A stretch of DNA of 64,000 bases from Caenorhabditis remanei (taxonomy: Eukaryota > Nematoda > Chromadorea > Rhabditida > Rhabditidae). The position numbers were made by a program, and so were the translations under genes. Location: positions 10,106,001 to 10,170,000 of the forward strand of contig NC_071332.1 in assembly GCF_010183535.1 (NCBI RefSeq). The letters run 5' to 3'. This document shows positions 46,301-59,770 of this stretch, piece by piece (the first letter of the stretch is position 1; the number at the start of each line of letters is the position of its first letter). The notes below the pieces were generated by a model, which ran no database searches, was not told the origin of the DNA, and saw only the letters and a list, made by a program, of their open reading frames with translations.

Positions 46301-49300
46301 CATTACTCCTAGAGGGAAAAGTTTATGTTTATGTTCCCACTAACTATTAGTTTTTGTTTATAAAAATCGCCTCCATGATCGGGGAGGATAAGCCACTCGT
46401 TTTATAAGCTTTTCTCATTTTCTTGATGTTGTTTTCCGACGAAGAGGCTTTTACAGTAATCTCATTTAGAAAATATTCCAATTTCCTCTATTTCATGTGG
46501 GCTGTAAGGTGTTCTCAACAGAAAGTAATCTGGTCGCCCGACCTACAGGTAACATTTCATCCGAACAATCTTTCTGTTTTTGTACCACAATTTCCCAGAT
46601 TTACGTCAATCATAAGACATCAAATATAGTTTTCTGTTATCTCAGGTCAGATCTTCGTGTCAGTTGCGAATTTCAAGAAGTCAGCAAAATACAAAACCAG
46701 AAATGCATATTGCAAAAACCCTCTCCATTGACGTCGATTTCTTCAGAATTTCCTTTGCGAAATGAAAAATTGTACCAACAATTCGGAAATTCTTTTATTT
46801 TAAACAATATCACTAAAGATCTCTCAAAAAGAAGAATCGAGCATCATTTTTATAAAATATCTCATAGTGTTCACTACCCTGCTGGAAAGAATGAATCAGT
46901 CATTTTCAGAAACTGACGAAAAAAGGGAATACTCTCCACACGCAAAAGTGCCACTTTCAGATTTGGAATTTCCCGATTCGAGTGGAGAAATTCCTGATTT
47001 TCGGCAGAACTTTTCAGTTCAGTTTCACGTGGACCACCATGCTTTGTCTCTAGGCCTTGCGTGTGAACAAGTTCTGATTTTTTCTCCTGGAAAGACAAAA
47101 AGATCAAACCCACTCAACTAGATTCTCGACATCACCAGACATCCACTGAAGTGGAATGTAAAGCCCTTCTAAAAGTACAAGACGATTTTCACGGGATCTC
47201 TTTATTCTAATGTTTCAAGACGTCAAGACATGTGATGTTGGAGCCTATTCGAGATCAAATGCCGACTTAGAGCCTACTTGGAAACATTGACCATTTTGCG
47301 TGGGAAAATGAGGCAACAGTGAAAAAAAAAGATATTTTTTCCAATTATATGCAACATTGGGTGGTCTGAAATGAGTAAGATGACCGAGTTTACGCTTCAG
47401 ATATCTTCTACTCTCATTAGCTTTTCATGACGGCTAAAAAAGTTTCGATAAATATTGAAAATCAGAAAATGGTCAGAACCAGTAACGTCAGAGCTGAAGA
47501 AAACATTTTTCATGAGGAAACATGAATTTCAAGTATATACAGGGTACTGTAGAAGCGATAAGCTAAAATATTTCAAGTGGTTCATTTCTAGTATTGGGAT
47601 GGCTTGCACGTATCTCTTCGCCGAGTTTTGTGTAAAATCTACGACTCTATTTGAGAACATTATTCCTATTCAGATGGCTCTAAAGTGTACAACAATGTAC
47701 AACAGAATAGTAGTGACACCTACACGAAGGGTCGTCGAATCCTTTCTATAAAAAGTTTCGCTCATCGGATGCTCCTTTTCAGACTGCGTTTTAAGATTAT
47801 TTTCCTGTTTCACAAATGGTAATTTAGTTGACAGACAAGGGAGCATCACTTTTTGAAGACAGTCTGCTGAAATTTCAATGTTTATTTGCATCTTCTATTC
47901 ATTTCGATTCTTCGATTTCTCCTTTCCAACGAGCTCCTTGTACTTTTATGATTATGTGCGTTTTATCAGATCTTGGTTGAGCCTAAGAATCTTTCCTGTC
48001 CTTGTTATCAATTTCAATGTGATAAGAGACTCAACGCCCTAAAATCTTTAGTGCTTCTTTGTCACCTCTCCTATATCCAGCTTCTCTTCTCGCGTCAGCT
48101 CTCTTCTCCACGTTGTCTTCCAAAGGCCCGCCCTCTTCTATCTTCACGCTCCGCCCTTTTTTCTTCGGCATAAAAACACCGTTCTGAGCAGTGCTTTCCA
48201 TTATTGAGTGTCTTCGAGTTACTCTCGAACCAGTACCCACCCCTTGAGAAGTCTCCTCTTTTTTCCAACTTCTCACTCGACCCCAATTCTCATCATCATC
48301 ATGTTCCAAAACATCGCCGTCTTCGTTTCTTGCTTCGCCATCGCCGTCTCTGGCTACAACGTTCGTCCATCGACGAAGAACACCGTCCAAGACGCTCATG
48401 ATCAACTCACCAAGTCAATCCGCTGTTGGGAGCCAGCTGAGCAAGGAGCTCCATCCCAGGGTGGATACACCTTGAGTGAGCCAATCTACGAGTTGTGCAG
48501 CTACATGCCAGCTGCGAAGGGATACGACAAGTTCTACGTCAACGGAGTTGACATGGAGTCCGACGACTACACCCATATTCTCGCTCTCTTCGGAGCCCCA
48601 CACCATGGTTATGCCGTTCTCAACGTCTGTCTCCAAGAAGTGAGTTGAAATCTATACGCTTCCAGAGAATTTTACCGTAACTGAATCATATTACAGGCCT
48701 TCCAATTCCACGCTGCCGGACATCCATCTCAAACCAGCCTCAGATGCCTGTGCAAGCGCGACGGATGCAACTTGCCAAAGGACTTCACCACGTTCCTCGA
48801 CTTCAACAAGCTCCCAATGCCAGAAACCTTCTTCTAAACGATCTCTCCGACCGACACCGAAACCTATACCAGTTCTTCTCTAATATTTTCTGTGTGTGTA
48901 TCTCTTCTCTCAATCATAAATTTGCTGTTCACTCACACTTCGACACTCCCAATCGTGATAATGAAACCTATTTCATCGAATAAAGATGATAATGTTGTTA
49001 AACCTCCGTTCTACGCCTTTTCCAGATACCAAGATAACATAAATGCGCATATGCGGCCCTTACAACATTAGAACCAGGGACGAGCGGCAATGCCGTTGCC
49101 GCGTTGCCGAATTGCCGGAATTGCCGACTTTTTCTAATGCATTGCCGTTGCCGGGTTGCCGACTTTTTTTCGGCAATGTTTTTTTGCAGTTTTTTTCTAA
49201 ATCTTCTCAAAATTTCAAACTGAATTCGACAAAAGTATTACAAAAAGAGAAAATTCTTCCTTTCATCTGAAAGAGATTTCAACATTTTTTTGATAAAATG

Positions 49301-52300
49301 GGAAAGTACTCTCATTTATTCAAAGTAACTGTCACTGGAGAAATAAAGTGTACTTTGCTTGCATTTTTTCTCTCCCAACTTATGAAAAATCCTTATTATT
49401 TCATGTTGCCGAAAGTTGCCGAAAATTGCCGGTTTTTGAATTCGGCAATTGCCGGATTGCCGGATTGCCGAAATTTTGCGTTGCCGCTCGTCCCTGATTA
49501 GAACTCTTACATATGAAAGTTTTAAAGAAATCTCGCTGCCTCAGATTTCAATATTCCGTTTTTTTTTTTTGGATAAATCCAGTTCGATGAATACTAATGA
49601 TCCATTCCAGGTGTTCTTTTTCATAGAATTTTCCCGCATGAATAGCCAAGAGGAGTGCCTTCGACGTAGGTAAATCGGTTGATTCCTCCTATTCATTCAC
49701 AGCGAGTAAATGCGTCCTAATTGTCCTATAATCACATATGCCATTCTCTAATCCCAATCCGATGTGCATTGTTCTCCGCGAGAAAAAAAAAACTGGTGTG
49801 ACGTGCCAAGAGCAAAGAAACTACTCATTTCTTTTCATCTTCACATATATCTTTCGTTACCAAAACTAATTTCAACATAGTGGAAAGATTAGAAGATGTT
49901 CTTCTCCCAAGGAGTTGGTCGCTGTGCTCTTTCTTCTTCCCCTCATAACAAATTCTTCGATGTAGGCTTTGTTTACGACACTCTGCAGCTCGATTCAGAA
50001 AAAATAAAACGCAACCAAGTTCCCTGCAACAACGGTCGTTTTCGTCGTGTGAGGTCTTTTTCCTGTGTGATCTTGCCTTTTTCCTCTCTGCCTCTTTTCG
50101 GATATGTCAACTCAAATGAAAAAGAAGGAAAAAGAGAGAATGAGGTTAATCAAAAAGCAATTAGGGGATGGAAAAAGGCTAGAGACCTAGAGTGACACTG
50201 ATGATGTTGCATCTGAAAAGAAGATTGAGAGAAAAGTCGTAAGGGATTACTGTAGAAGAAGTTTTTCAAAAAGACTACTTCGGTTTTGATATTTCTCAGA
50301 AACAATAGGTTCAATCTTATTACGTAGGCAGACAGCCATAATGTCGACTGTCCGGATCACTGAACTTGATAATGAAATGTTCGTATATTCACGTAACAGT
50401 TATTTCTTGATATTTGACTCAGGTTTGGGTGTAGACACATCAACGCTTTCTAATTAAATCTCTACCACCAATGTCTTCTTCTTCTTCTTCTTTACAATAT
50501 TTACAACCAATGACGTTAATCTGAAGGCTCATTTGGTTGGAGTAACATGCACTTTTATGCCAATTTCGGTTTTGACTCCGTGTGTGTGGGCTGCACGTGA
50601 GAAAAAGAGATTGAAAATTTTCGAAAATAGAGAGGGAAAGAAAGCTCAGCGGATCGGAAAGAATAGGCTCGGGCATTTTCTATACCTGAAACTTCTGTTT
50701 CTAAAATTAGAAACTAACAAGACTTGTTTTATAATCATCTATTTACGGCGGTAACGTGAGTGCTTCGAACCACGACTTGTTTTTGGTTGCTTACTGTAGA
50801 GAATCTCATGGTTCTTGAGCATTTGTGTCTCTGAACTTCGTCCAAAAATAGTCTTCAGATATTCTGAAGTGCCGCATTCTATTTAAAAGGCAAGCAACCC
50901 TCGAAAAGAAACAATGTTAGACGCCGAGGCACCGACTCAAGAAATCTTCGACCTATGAGTATGTGTGGCCTTGAAACAAATATTCAAGGAGCCGCGATGA
51001 ATTATTCAGACTTCCAGAACACTCGTTAGATTTCTACAGTAAGAAACTTGAATATCTATAGAGATAGAAAATAGTGAGAATAACAATTTTAATCCCATTT
51101 TAAAACACGAGTACCAAAGTGAGAATATTCTCTCTTCTTCGTTCTCAATTGATGACGATTAATCCATCTTTCTTTATTTTTGCGAGACTTTCGATTTTCG
51201 TTCGAACTTTGAGAATGGCTTCTTCGGAAAACAAAAGAACTAACAATGATTTAGATGACGGAGAGAATTATCGCACCGAGTGTGTCATCTAAAAGAGTTC
51301 GAGTATATAACTCCAAAAGTACAATACGCTGCACTTCCATTGTTGAAAAAGCTATATGCTTGATCATTCAAAACATCGAAAAACATATAGATTGTTGCAA
51401 CAAGAAACTCATTACTTATGACCTTTTACACCAATTTTCGGGACCTAAAAATTAGAAATTAATGACCCGGAAGTGTTGCGTTTTTTTTCTTCGGTTTTTT
51501 GTTTTCGTTTCAACGTGCAAAATAAGAAAGTATTACCTTCTCAATTGTTGACCACGTGGCATCACGAAGTAGTGAGCATTTGTGGTAGAGAGCAGATCTC
51601 ATGAAAAGTGAAACACACGACTCGGCAGATTCAGAGAGATTCGGAATGGCAACTCGCTTCAGCCGACGTTTGTGATAGATGGTTTGGAGATCCTGTAATA
51701 ACTATCAATCCGTTTTTTGCTGGTTATTCGGAAGCCACTAGTGGCAATTAACTTTTTCAGTTAATTTAATCTTAAGAGCACATAATATCCGAATCCTATT
51801 AGCTTACCCTAAATGGTGGTGAATACGGCTGAAACATTTCACATGCCATAACCATCAAATCTCTTGAAGACTTCGGCGCGAATTTCGGTTCAATTTCTCG
51901 TGTTACAGATGAAGAAGCGACTGATAATGCTCGTATGGCCACCGCACTTTCTGATTCAAGGTCCCAATCCAGATTTGCTCTTCGAAGTTTTAAAGGAGAT
52001 CCTTCTTCTCCTTCTTCTTCGAATCCAAGACGACTGGAAGCGTTTCTATCGATATCATCACACCATTCAAGTGAAGCACACGATGGGGCAACTATTGACA
52101 TATTGTCGACTTCTCGCAATACATACAGTCTGAAATGTAATAATTTTTCTTGATTTTTTATTCGATTTTTCATTGGTCTTCTAACCACATAGGAATTAAT
52201 CTTGGCCTAACTGTGATTCAGTTCTTACAGAACCAACTGTTAGCAAAACAGATCGAAAGTTCATGATCATTTGAATCCTAATTGTGACGTTGTCTTCCAG

Positions 52301-55300
52301 GCTTTCTAAATTCATCTCTTATTCAATTCAAGTGCTTCAGATCAACCTTCGAACTCACTGCAAATCCTCTAATTTCCTATCAGTCTCAAAACGGAAACCA
52401 TGACGCAACTAAACTTTACTTCTGGAAAAGATCAAATGTGAATCACAAATTTGCAACAACTTGTTGAGTTTTGCAAATAAGACCACCCAAATGGAAAACT
52501 TCAGAGAGGGACAAATTTTATCTAATAAATTAATAAATTACACTTTTTACTATGTGAATGACGTGGTTGAATTGGATAACAATATTATATATCCATCCCG
52601 TCCCAGTCGTTTCTGACTTCTTAATTATCGTTTCAATTTCCTTTTTTCTATATGAGAAGGGAAACATGTCTGCCATAATGAGAATATATATTATTTTCCA
52701 ACTATAGAACCCCTCTTTCGTCTTTTATTTTTAGTGAGGGACCGAACCTTTTTTGACATGTGGATCCTTCTTCGCTACTCGATATTTCAGCACCAATTGC
52801 CGAATCATACATGGATCTACTTTTCGATTGCTGGCTTCGAGACATGGCTCCTTCAGAATCTGGGGGTGAAAGAAGTGTTAATTGTTCGGTTCTATCTTCT
52901 TCGTCATCATTGATTCCTCTGAAAACACACGATAATTGATAGTAAACGAGAAAAAAAGAAACCAACAATTCCAGAAATTGTTTCTTCTTCGGCGATCCAC
53001 CATCGTCTGATCCTGTTTCACTGGACCCCATTGCTATACTTTGATACATATATTTCGTATTATCACCAGTGCATTTTCTCCATATCCCACCGGAGTCATC
53101 ATCCTGAAACAAAAATTATTTACTGAGAGTACTGTACTCTCACCCACCTCATCTCTGTATTCTTCATCAAATAATAATGGATCGTCACCTCCTTCTGCGA
53201 ACGATGTCACACTCATCACCTATAAATTCTTCCAGTTTTATGATATGATTTTGTTCTTTTTGAAACCTACATCATTGAAAACACTACATAAATCTCCTAC
53301 AGACTGTCCTTCTTCGAATCTTCTCATACTTGAAGTGGATGCCACGTGTCGGAGTCTATTCAACACACTCGGCTGATTATCAGTTGATTGTGGTATTCCA
53401 GCAGATGTACTTGGTATGTCGAAATCATCCCAAGCTGGTTGTGATCCTTCCCAAACTATTTGAAATGATGCAGATTTTACAGATGAGTTCGAAGAGAATG
53501 GAATGGAGACAGCGGAGTGAGCTGGAAATAAGGAACTGTGTTAACGAATGAGTTTCTTTGAATTGATATACTGGAAATCATGTGTTTACCACAATACGCG
53601 TCTAGTTTCAGCTGTAAGTCATAGTTTGAAACTTTCGGTTGAGTTCCGAGAAAATTAAAATTTTGCAACTTTTACAATAAAACTATGTGCATCCATAGAT
53701 GTTCAGATTCCTGTAGTGACGGGTATTTTTCAAGGAAAATTTGGGGAGGGTGGTGCTAGGTCGGGAAAAAATGAAGAAATTGTTTTTCGTAAAGTTTTTC
53801 TCAAAATTTCAGCTTTCCTTTTCTGATAGGGCGGAGAAAATCAACCGTTCCGCAAGTTTTCCTGAGCACGTATGACTCTTATCTTAACTCGTCAGATGAC
53901 TTTGTTTCTAAACGCCCCCGATTTAAAACATCTCGGATGTCCACGTTTCCTATAAAACATTAATTCTCGCAATGACCTTCAAGACCACATGTTTCAGTAC
54001 TAAAATTCCTTGTTTTTAGTACTATATTTCCGGCACCACATCAGTTTTCCAAAGCTTACCAGATGTAACAGAATGCCTTGAAGACTGTCGACTAACGATT
54101 CCAGCTCTTTTTCTAGGTGTTTCCTGAAGACTTCCCAATAGCCCACGCGGAGTTCTTGTAGACCTTCGTATTCGATTCAATCGGCCAATCGAAACCTGAA
54201 ACGTTTTTGTTCGTTTGTTGATACAAGTGTTGATAGACCAATAGATTTATGACATCGTTATTCTAAACGTTTGCTTTACGTTTTGCGCTTCATTTTACGA
54301 CTTCTTCTTCTTCCATTTTATGATTTCTTTTTATTGTAGATTTTCAGTTTTTTTCAAAGTAGATTGCTCGTCAGACTAACCTGTCCAACGGATAATCTCG
54401 ATCCTTCACTGTCTCGTCGTCGTCTTCGTCTCTCTCCGGTTACTGGATCTACTTCTGTATCTTCCTCCTCATCCGCATCCTCTTCCGCTTCGTTCTGAAC
54501 GAGTTGGCAATTATATATTGACGGGTTGTTAAAATGAAAGTTGTGTGTAATGATTTTCTTCTGGACGACAGATATATTGCAGAGGTGTCACATCAATTAT
54601 GAAGAGACCAGAGTGCGGGTGGCGGAATTTTCAAAATGTTTTGAGAAAGTAGAAAGTGAGATTATGAGCTTTTAGTAAGAAAATTCATCTAATGAAACAG
54701 GAAATAGATTGAAATTACCCTGATTTATCAAACGAGACCTAAATATTTTTCTTTTTTTCAAAAAATTTTGAAGAAATGGATTTTTAAATCCGTTAAGTAT
54801 GTCTGTTTCCAAGATTTCAGTTTTATGCGCTTTAATTAAACTTCGCAATTATTGTTTGGAAGTTCTTTGTTTCTTTTTGCAGAAGTCATACTATACCGAT
54901 TTCTCCTAATCCGAAATGACAGTTTTCTACATGCCCAGCCCAAACTAATTCGGTTATCCCGCCTCGCCTTGATAATAGTTTCAATGGAATCGAATAGACT
55001 CACAAATGAATAGAGAAGTCGTCGATCTGCGGTGGGCAATTGATCTATATGACGGGCATCCAGACATTCCCATACGAATCTGAAACAGATTAGATTGTGG
55101 ATAGACAGTGATGAGAAATTGATACCGATTTCCAAGAAGATTGGAAGCCACTCGATATGCGAAGAAGGATCCAACACCGGCGACTAGAAGTACTCCACTT
55201 GTTCTTGCTGAAAATAATATACTTCCTGATTCATATTGTTTGTTTCAAAGATCCCATGAGATTCCTATTCAGTTCAGTTTCAGAATATGCATATGTGCAT

Positions 55301-56378
55301 AAATTTCCCTTTACAAGTTCACCTGAAAACCAGTGACGTTAATGCTTAATTCAAACCACAAACGAAATTTGAATCAAAAACCACGGTCTTTTTACTACTA
55401 CGTGCCCAATTAAAAACTGCCCGATTTTCTCATGATAACAGTTTATCGTATTATCGGATTCAATCGGAGGTGCGAACGCACAAGAGGGAAGAAATCACGT
55501 AACTCAACGGAAATCGGAGAAGCCACAACAGTTTTAGATAGTACTCTCTTCTTTGAGCACACATAGTTTTTCTTTGTTTGCTCGTATGATTGTGTGTTTT
55601 ATCAAACAGTTCGATTAAAATACCCCGTAGGTTTTGTGTGTTGCATATCGTTGCAAAAAAAGAATGGGAATTGACACGATTGAGTGAAAAAGGAATGGAT
55701 TACAGTAAGCGTTCATAGTTCAGATCACATAAAATATTGCACTTGCATTGGAATAATCTATGGGTTTTGAACAGATATTATTGTGATGGTGGTCACTTCG
55801 TGTTAAAATTTTTTTTCGAAAACCTAGAAGTACAGAAGATACGAAATTAGCTAGATCCAAATTCTGTTCAAATTGTATTTACGTTGAGAAATTGGCTCTC
55901 ATGTTCTCTTGTCAATAAGTCTTGACCATTCACTTTTTATCCTCTCAATAAAGTTAAAAAACGCTTTGAAGATCTCCGACACTTGAACGTGCGGTTTAGC
56001 AAGAAAAAATGCTTGCAGCGGTCGGAAATCCGTTTCTTTTCTCTAACTTATAAACTTTTGCTCCGACTTGTTTGCTCATTTGTCGTACATACTAACACAT
56101 ACTTGAGAGGGGAGAACCTTTATTGCATCACTAATAGAGGCTTAACGAGATTTTAGTCTTAGGATAACGAAAGGGGAACAAATTCAGAATAGTCAATTCC
56201 TCTCTGGATTTCTATTTTTGTAGAATTTTAAAATCTAGAATTTCTGGCTGGTACTTTCTGGGAATCATTTCAACAAATTCTCACCTTTGAAAGTGGTTCT
56301 GGATGGTGAGAAAGGTGAAAACAATGAGAAAACAATATCAGAGTTGTTGAACGCCACCTCAATCTCGGCAGCGTCCAT
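43385..56378 (-). CDS. ric-7: RIC-7-like protein
   Basis: Fourteen exons of about 700 codons run from the ATG at 56378 (MDAAEIEVAFNNSDIVFSLF) to a TAA at 43385. Firm exons are 56285-56378, 55126-55207, 55004-55079, 52748-52918, 51808-52129, 51537-51692, 45993-46091, 44997-45191 and 43385-43573. Exons near 54.4, 54.1, 53.4, 53.2 and 53.0 kb have approximate limits. Features: a hydrophobic stretch SGVLLVAGVGSFFAYRVASN after residue 30, an acid/Arg-rich segment (EAEEDADEEEDTEVD), and a conserved C-terminal third. The call rests on length (I recall about 709 residues in C. elegans) and on linkage to ddx-17 and an END gene. RIC-7 promotes axonal mitochondrial transport and neuropeptide release. 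One intron (46092-51536) is 5.4 kb and hosts a nested gene. Confidence 0.72.
43907..43982 (-). other. Possible cassette exon of ric-7
   Basis: 76 bases flanked by TTTTCAG and GTAAGA encode NYVDIENVYRKKRNGRDTQG and a few more residues, in frame with the preceding exon. Including it shifts the final exon to another frame that is also open to a stop at the gene end. Confidence 0.35.
48301..48837 (+). CDS. Small secreted cysteine-rich (Ly6/uPAR-like) protein, nested in ric-7 intron
   Basis: Exons 48301-48639 and 48697-48837 give 159 residues. The signal peptide is MFQNIAVFVSCFAIAVSGY. The mature part has spaced cysteines (IRCWEP, ELCSYMPAAKGYDKF, LNVCLQEAF). It ends RCLCKRDGCNLPKDF, resembling the CxCxxDxCN signature of Ly6/uPAR domains. 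No GPI-anchor-like hydrophobic tail is present, so secretion is expected. Codon use is C-ending and much more biased than in the neighbours, suggesting high expression. A TATA-like TATAAAA or trans-splice signal was not resolved. A polyadenylation signal AATAAA lies at 48981. It sits on the opposite strand inside the large ric-7 intron. Confidence 0.85.
49075..49496. mobile_element. Second hAT-like element, 422 bp, with TTGCCG repeats
   Basis: 16-bp terminal inverted repeats CAGGGACGAGCGGCAA / TTGCCGCTCGTCCCTG are flanked by the perfect 8-bp duplication ATTAGAAC (49067-49074, 49497-49504). Both ends are filled by degenerate tandem copies of ATTGCCG. No coding capacity. It lies in the 5.4 kb ric-7 intron. 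Confidence 0.92.
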
Positions 56379-59300
56379 TTTTAGAATAGAAATTTCAGAA
56401 TTTTGAAAAAAAGTTATCAGAAATCAGATCTGAATGAGAATAGAAGTAGGAGAAGATGATTCTTCTCTCAGTGAGCCATGGGCGCCCGCCCGTCCGTCCC
56501 CACGAAACAGTGTGATCGAGAAAGAGACGCAGCTTGTAAAAATCATCAGAGAGGGGGCGTGGAGAACGATGTAAGCGAGACACAGAGAGGAGTGGAAAAG
56601 CGATCATTGCCATGCCGATCAGAATATATGGAGAGACGCAGAAAGTTGGAGAGGTTCACCAAATTGTCCGTCCCGTGGAAACTGTCAATGGCGCGGGAGT
56701 ATTACTAATAAGGTTGCAGGCAGGCGACACGGCGGAAAAGAGAGAAAGAAGATCCATATTCGGAAAGTAATATGCATATACACGACACTCTTGTATATTA
56801 TGTACACAACTAGATCATGCTGACGTATCAACTGACCACTTGTTGTTTTGTTGTCACTCTTCTCGGACACCTGTTCAGGTTGTTATCAGCAAGTGTTGTC
56901 GGAGAAAACAAAAGGATCTACCTACATAAACACTATTCCTGCTATACTATGTCAGAATTCCTACTGCTGAATGGATCAGAGTATCAAGTCATACAGGATT
57001 ACGGTAGTTCTCATTTTCCAATGAAAAACGCATTTCCCGGTACACCACATTGGTGTTTTCTTTCACGCGATCCAATTGACCTTCATGTTAATGATGTGTG
57101 TGAGATGAGGCAATCTGAGGTTGTTTTCTGTTTTACACAAATATGTTTTCAGGAAATGCCTTCCATTTCCTGGACATATTTCATTGAAATAATTTCGAAT
57201 CATTTTTATTGAAAAACGTTTCGAAACTATTTCAATTCGCTGAATCTTCCATCCAGCTCTTCTCTGTTTAGGAGGTGCATAGTTTTTGTTTGTCAATGAA
57301 TAGCGGAAGAAGATGAAGAAGGGACCCCCTCTTTACGATTGAGTTGGTATGTTGTGGGGTGTCAGAGACAATGGTGTTTCTCTTTTGCTCATCTATTCAT
57401 TGTTTCTTTCTTCCGGTCTCTCTCATTCTTCCCAACACTCCTTTTTCTGATTCTAGGAGCATATTCTCTCTCCGGGGAGCCGTCACTCAACTCGGCGGTT
57501 TCTCTTCCCGTCGCCTCTCGAATTACTCGTCCCGAAACACATCAGGTCCCACGACCACAATACTATCACAGAACTAAAAAAAACTAACGAACTAAAGGAT
57601 AGAGTATGGCTCTCATGAAGACGAAGGAAACGCACGTAGAGGTCATGATGAGGTTTTGAAGGAGGAGCTCTTTGGATTTGAGCAGAGAAGACGAGCAGGT
57701 GACGCCGGGAAAACCAGATGGTTCATTCACTTAGTTCAAATATATGATCGATGAGTCTATGATGAAAATTGGGAATCAATGAACGAACTAATCCAACATC
57801 TGGGATGCAGAAGCAAATTCGTCAAACGAATCAGAATCGGATGTTAGATACATTTACCAAAGATGAACATGACCTGATATATAGTACAACTGTCTTCCAT
57901 TTTCATACGAATATAATTTTTTTCGACATCGTTTCCGAACAAAACCCCAATCATGATAGAGTAGTCAGTCCCGTAAAAACATTCACTTGAGCACCTACTC
58001 CGACTCAATATCTCTCACGGCGCCGTGAGCAAAAAAGGAGAGCACATTATTATTCTCTTGTGCTGCTGCTCCTGCGTGGGGAAAGATGAAAAAGAAGTTA
58101 AGCGTCTTTCTTCTCGATAAGTGTTGCAACAAAACTGACGTCATCTTCGTTTTTTTTTCGCTCTATTCAATTCTTCCGTTGTTTCTTTTTCTTACTCCAG
58201 AAAACCTCTTTGATTTGGTGTATGAAAAAACATGACGATGTTGATTCTTTTTGTACGATAGAATGAGGAGTCGAAGAGATTCAGACATGAAGAGGGAACA
58301 CGCACTTTTATTTCAATTTAGAAGGGTCGGCTCGTTTCGTTTCAAAATCCGAATTGCGACTAACACAGATGGTTCAAGGAAGAGAATAATGCTGAAGCAG
58401 TATGAGATGGAAAGACGCAGAGCAAGAAGAGAGAACGGAAAAACACAACTTGGGACGCGGAAAAATAGAAACGGAGAAGAGCATTTGAGGCTAGTTGACC
58501 CGTGTTGAAACTGACACCACTTTATGTTTGTGTGGTACTGCGGCGGTCAGAAAATAACTACGCAGTGTAAAAAATGAATGACGAGGAGATATGGATTTCA
58601 CAAGGCTGTCGCACGGCCGGCCGCGGCCGGCCGCGGCCTTCGGCTTTCAGGGCCGTCGCGGCCGCGGATTAACCAAATGGGCTGAATTTTTGCATATCGA
58701 CTAATCTTTTGGTCCTCTACAAGGCCGCCTGAAGAAGCGAAAATTTTCCATGGCTGGGAACTGAGATATAAAATCGCCCCACGGCCTTTTTGACAGCCTT
58801 GGGATTTCATAACTATGAGCATTCCGTTTGGTGAAAAATAAAATGAACGCTACAGATAGGGGAAAATCCGAATTTGAAGCCGTCATCAGAATTACAAAAT
58901 CAAGGAAATGACACACTACTATTCAGTTTCGACTTTCAGAAAAAAAAACTTCGAAGTGCATATATGCTAGGTATACCGAGGAGATAAAAGAAGATAGCAG
59001 TAGATGGTCCAATTTATTTACTGTTTATAGTTGAAACTCTTTTGTTTACTAGTTTTTCAATGAGGATATTTTTTGAGCTTTTTCAAAACACTTGCGCTTT
59101 TTAATTAGAGGTCTTTAAAAAAATAGAGCCCTGATTGCAATTTAATCAGAACGAACTTTTCATTCTTCCGAAATCGTAATTCTTCTATTCTCCCTCCAAA
59201 GCTTTTCCTCTTTTTTCTTATTATTCTTATTCTCGTATATCCAATTTAGTCCAACGTAAAGAAACCAAAAAAAGCTTGTCTCTTTCGACCTGTCTTTTCT

Positions 59301-59474
59301 TGTGTGAAACCCGACACTTCGTGGGCTTCTTTTGATGCGAAAAGGCAAGAAACCAGTATCTTTTTCTTTTATTCTATTCTTCTCATTTCCCTTTTGACCC
59401 CATCTTCTTCCATCATTTCTGGAGGAATGGAAAGAGAAGAATCTGGTTTCGCAATGAAAAATGGAATAACTCAC
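56379..59474. other. Upstream region of ric-7, no coding gene seen
   Basis: 3.1 kb that holds the hAT-like MITE copy 2 and scattered short open frames on both strands without splice context. If the exon at 59475 is real, this is a first intron of a longer ric-7 transcript. Confidence 0.4.
58601..58801. mobile_element. hAT-like GC-rich MITE, copy 2
   Basis: Same length (201 bp) and tips as copy 1 at 32263, and about 95% identical by eye. It is flanked by a different perfect 8-bp duplication, GGATTTCA (58593-58600, 58802-58809), proving independent insertion. Confidence 0.93.
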
Positions 59475-59613
59475 AAAATACAGCGATGGAAGTGTTTGGA
59501 GCGTCGACTGTGAGTCCGATCTGTGATACAATATTTCCGGGACCGCCGAGTAGACGGGCTTCGATAAAAAGACAGCCCGCTTCTGATAGTGTATTTAACG
59601 GCAACAGTGACAT
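59475..59613 (-). CDS. Candidate alternative first coding exon of ric-7
   Basis: An exon-like block follows TTTTTCAG directly with ATG and ends at a GTGAGT donor. It encodes MSLLPLNTLSEAGCLFIEAR and then LLGGPGNIVSQIGLTVDAP up to TSIAVF. It ends in phase 1, the phase needed by the ric-7 exon at 55207. A 57-base exon-like segment (59714-59770, flanked by CAG and GTGAGT) lies upstream and would be untranslated. Supported by frame and splice signals only. Confidence 0.45.
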
Positions 59614-59770
59614 CTGAAAAATGAGGATATTGATCAAACTGAACAATTTGTTTGTTCGAGAATTCCACTAATCTTGCAGCTACAAATATTTGAAACGACT
59701 GTGAAAAACTCACATTTTATGCGGAATCATGAACTCCACCGACTTAATCTTGGCCCCCCGTTCGCATAAC

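Noticed and set aside
46423..47751. Protein-coding gene on the plus strand inside the ric-7 intron
   Set aside because: Open frames overlap in several frames, lack consistent splice pairs and show no recognisable motif.
53588..53609. 22-base micro-exon in ric-7
   Set aside because: Including it breaks the frame of the next exon; joining 54.06 kb directly to 53.5 kb stays in frame.
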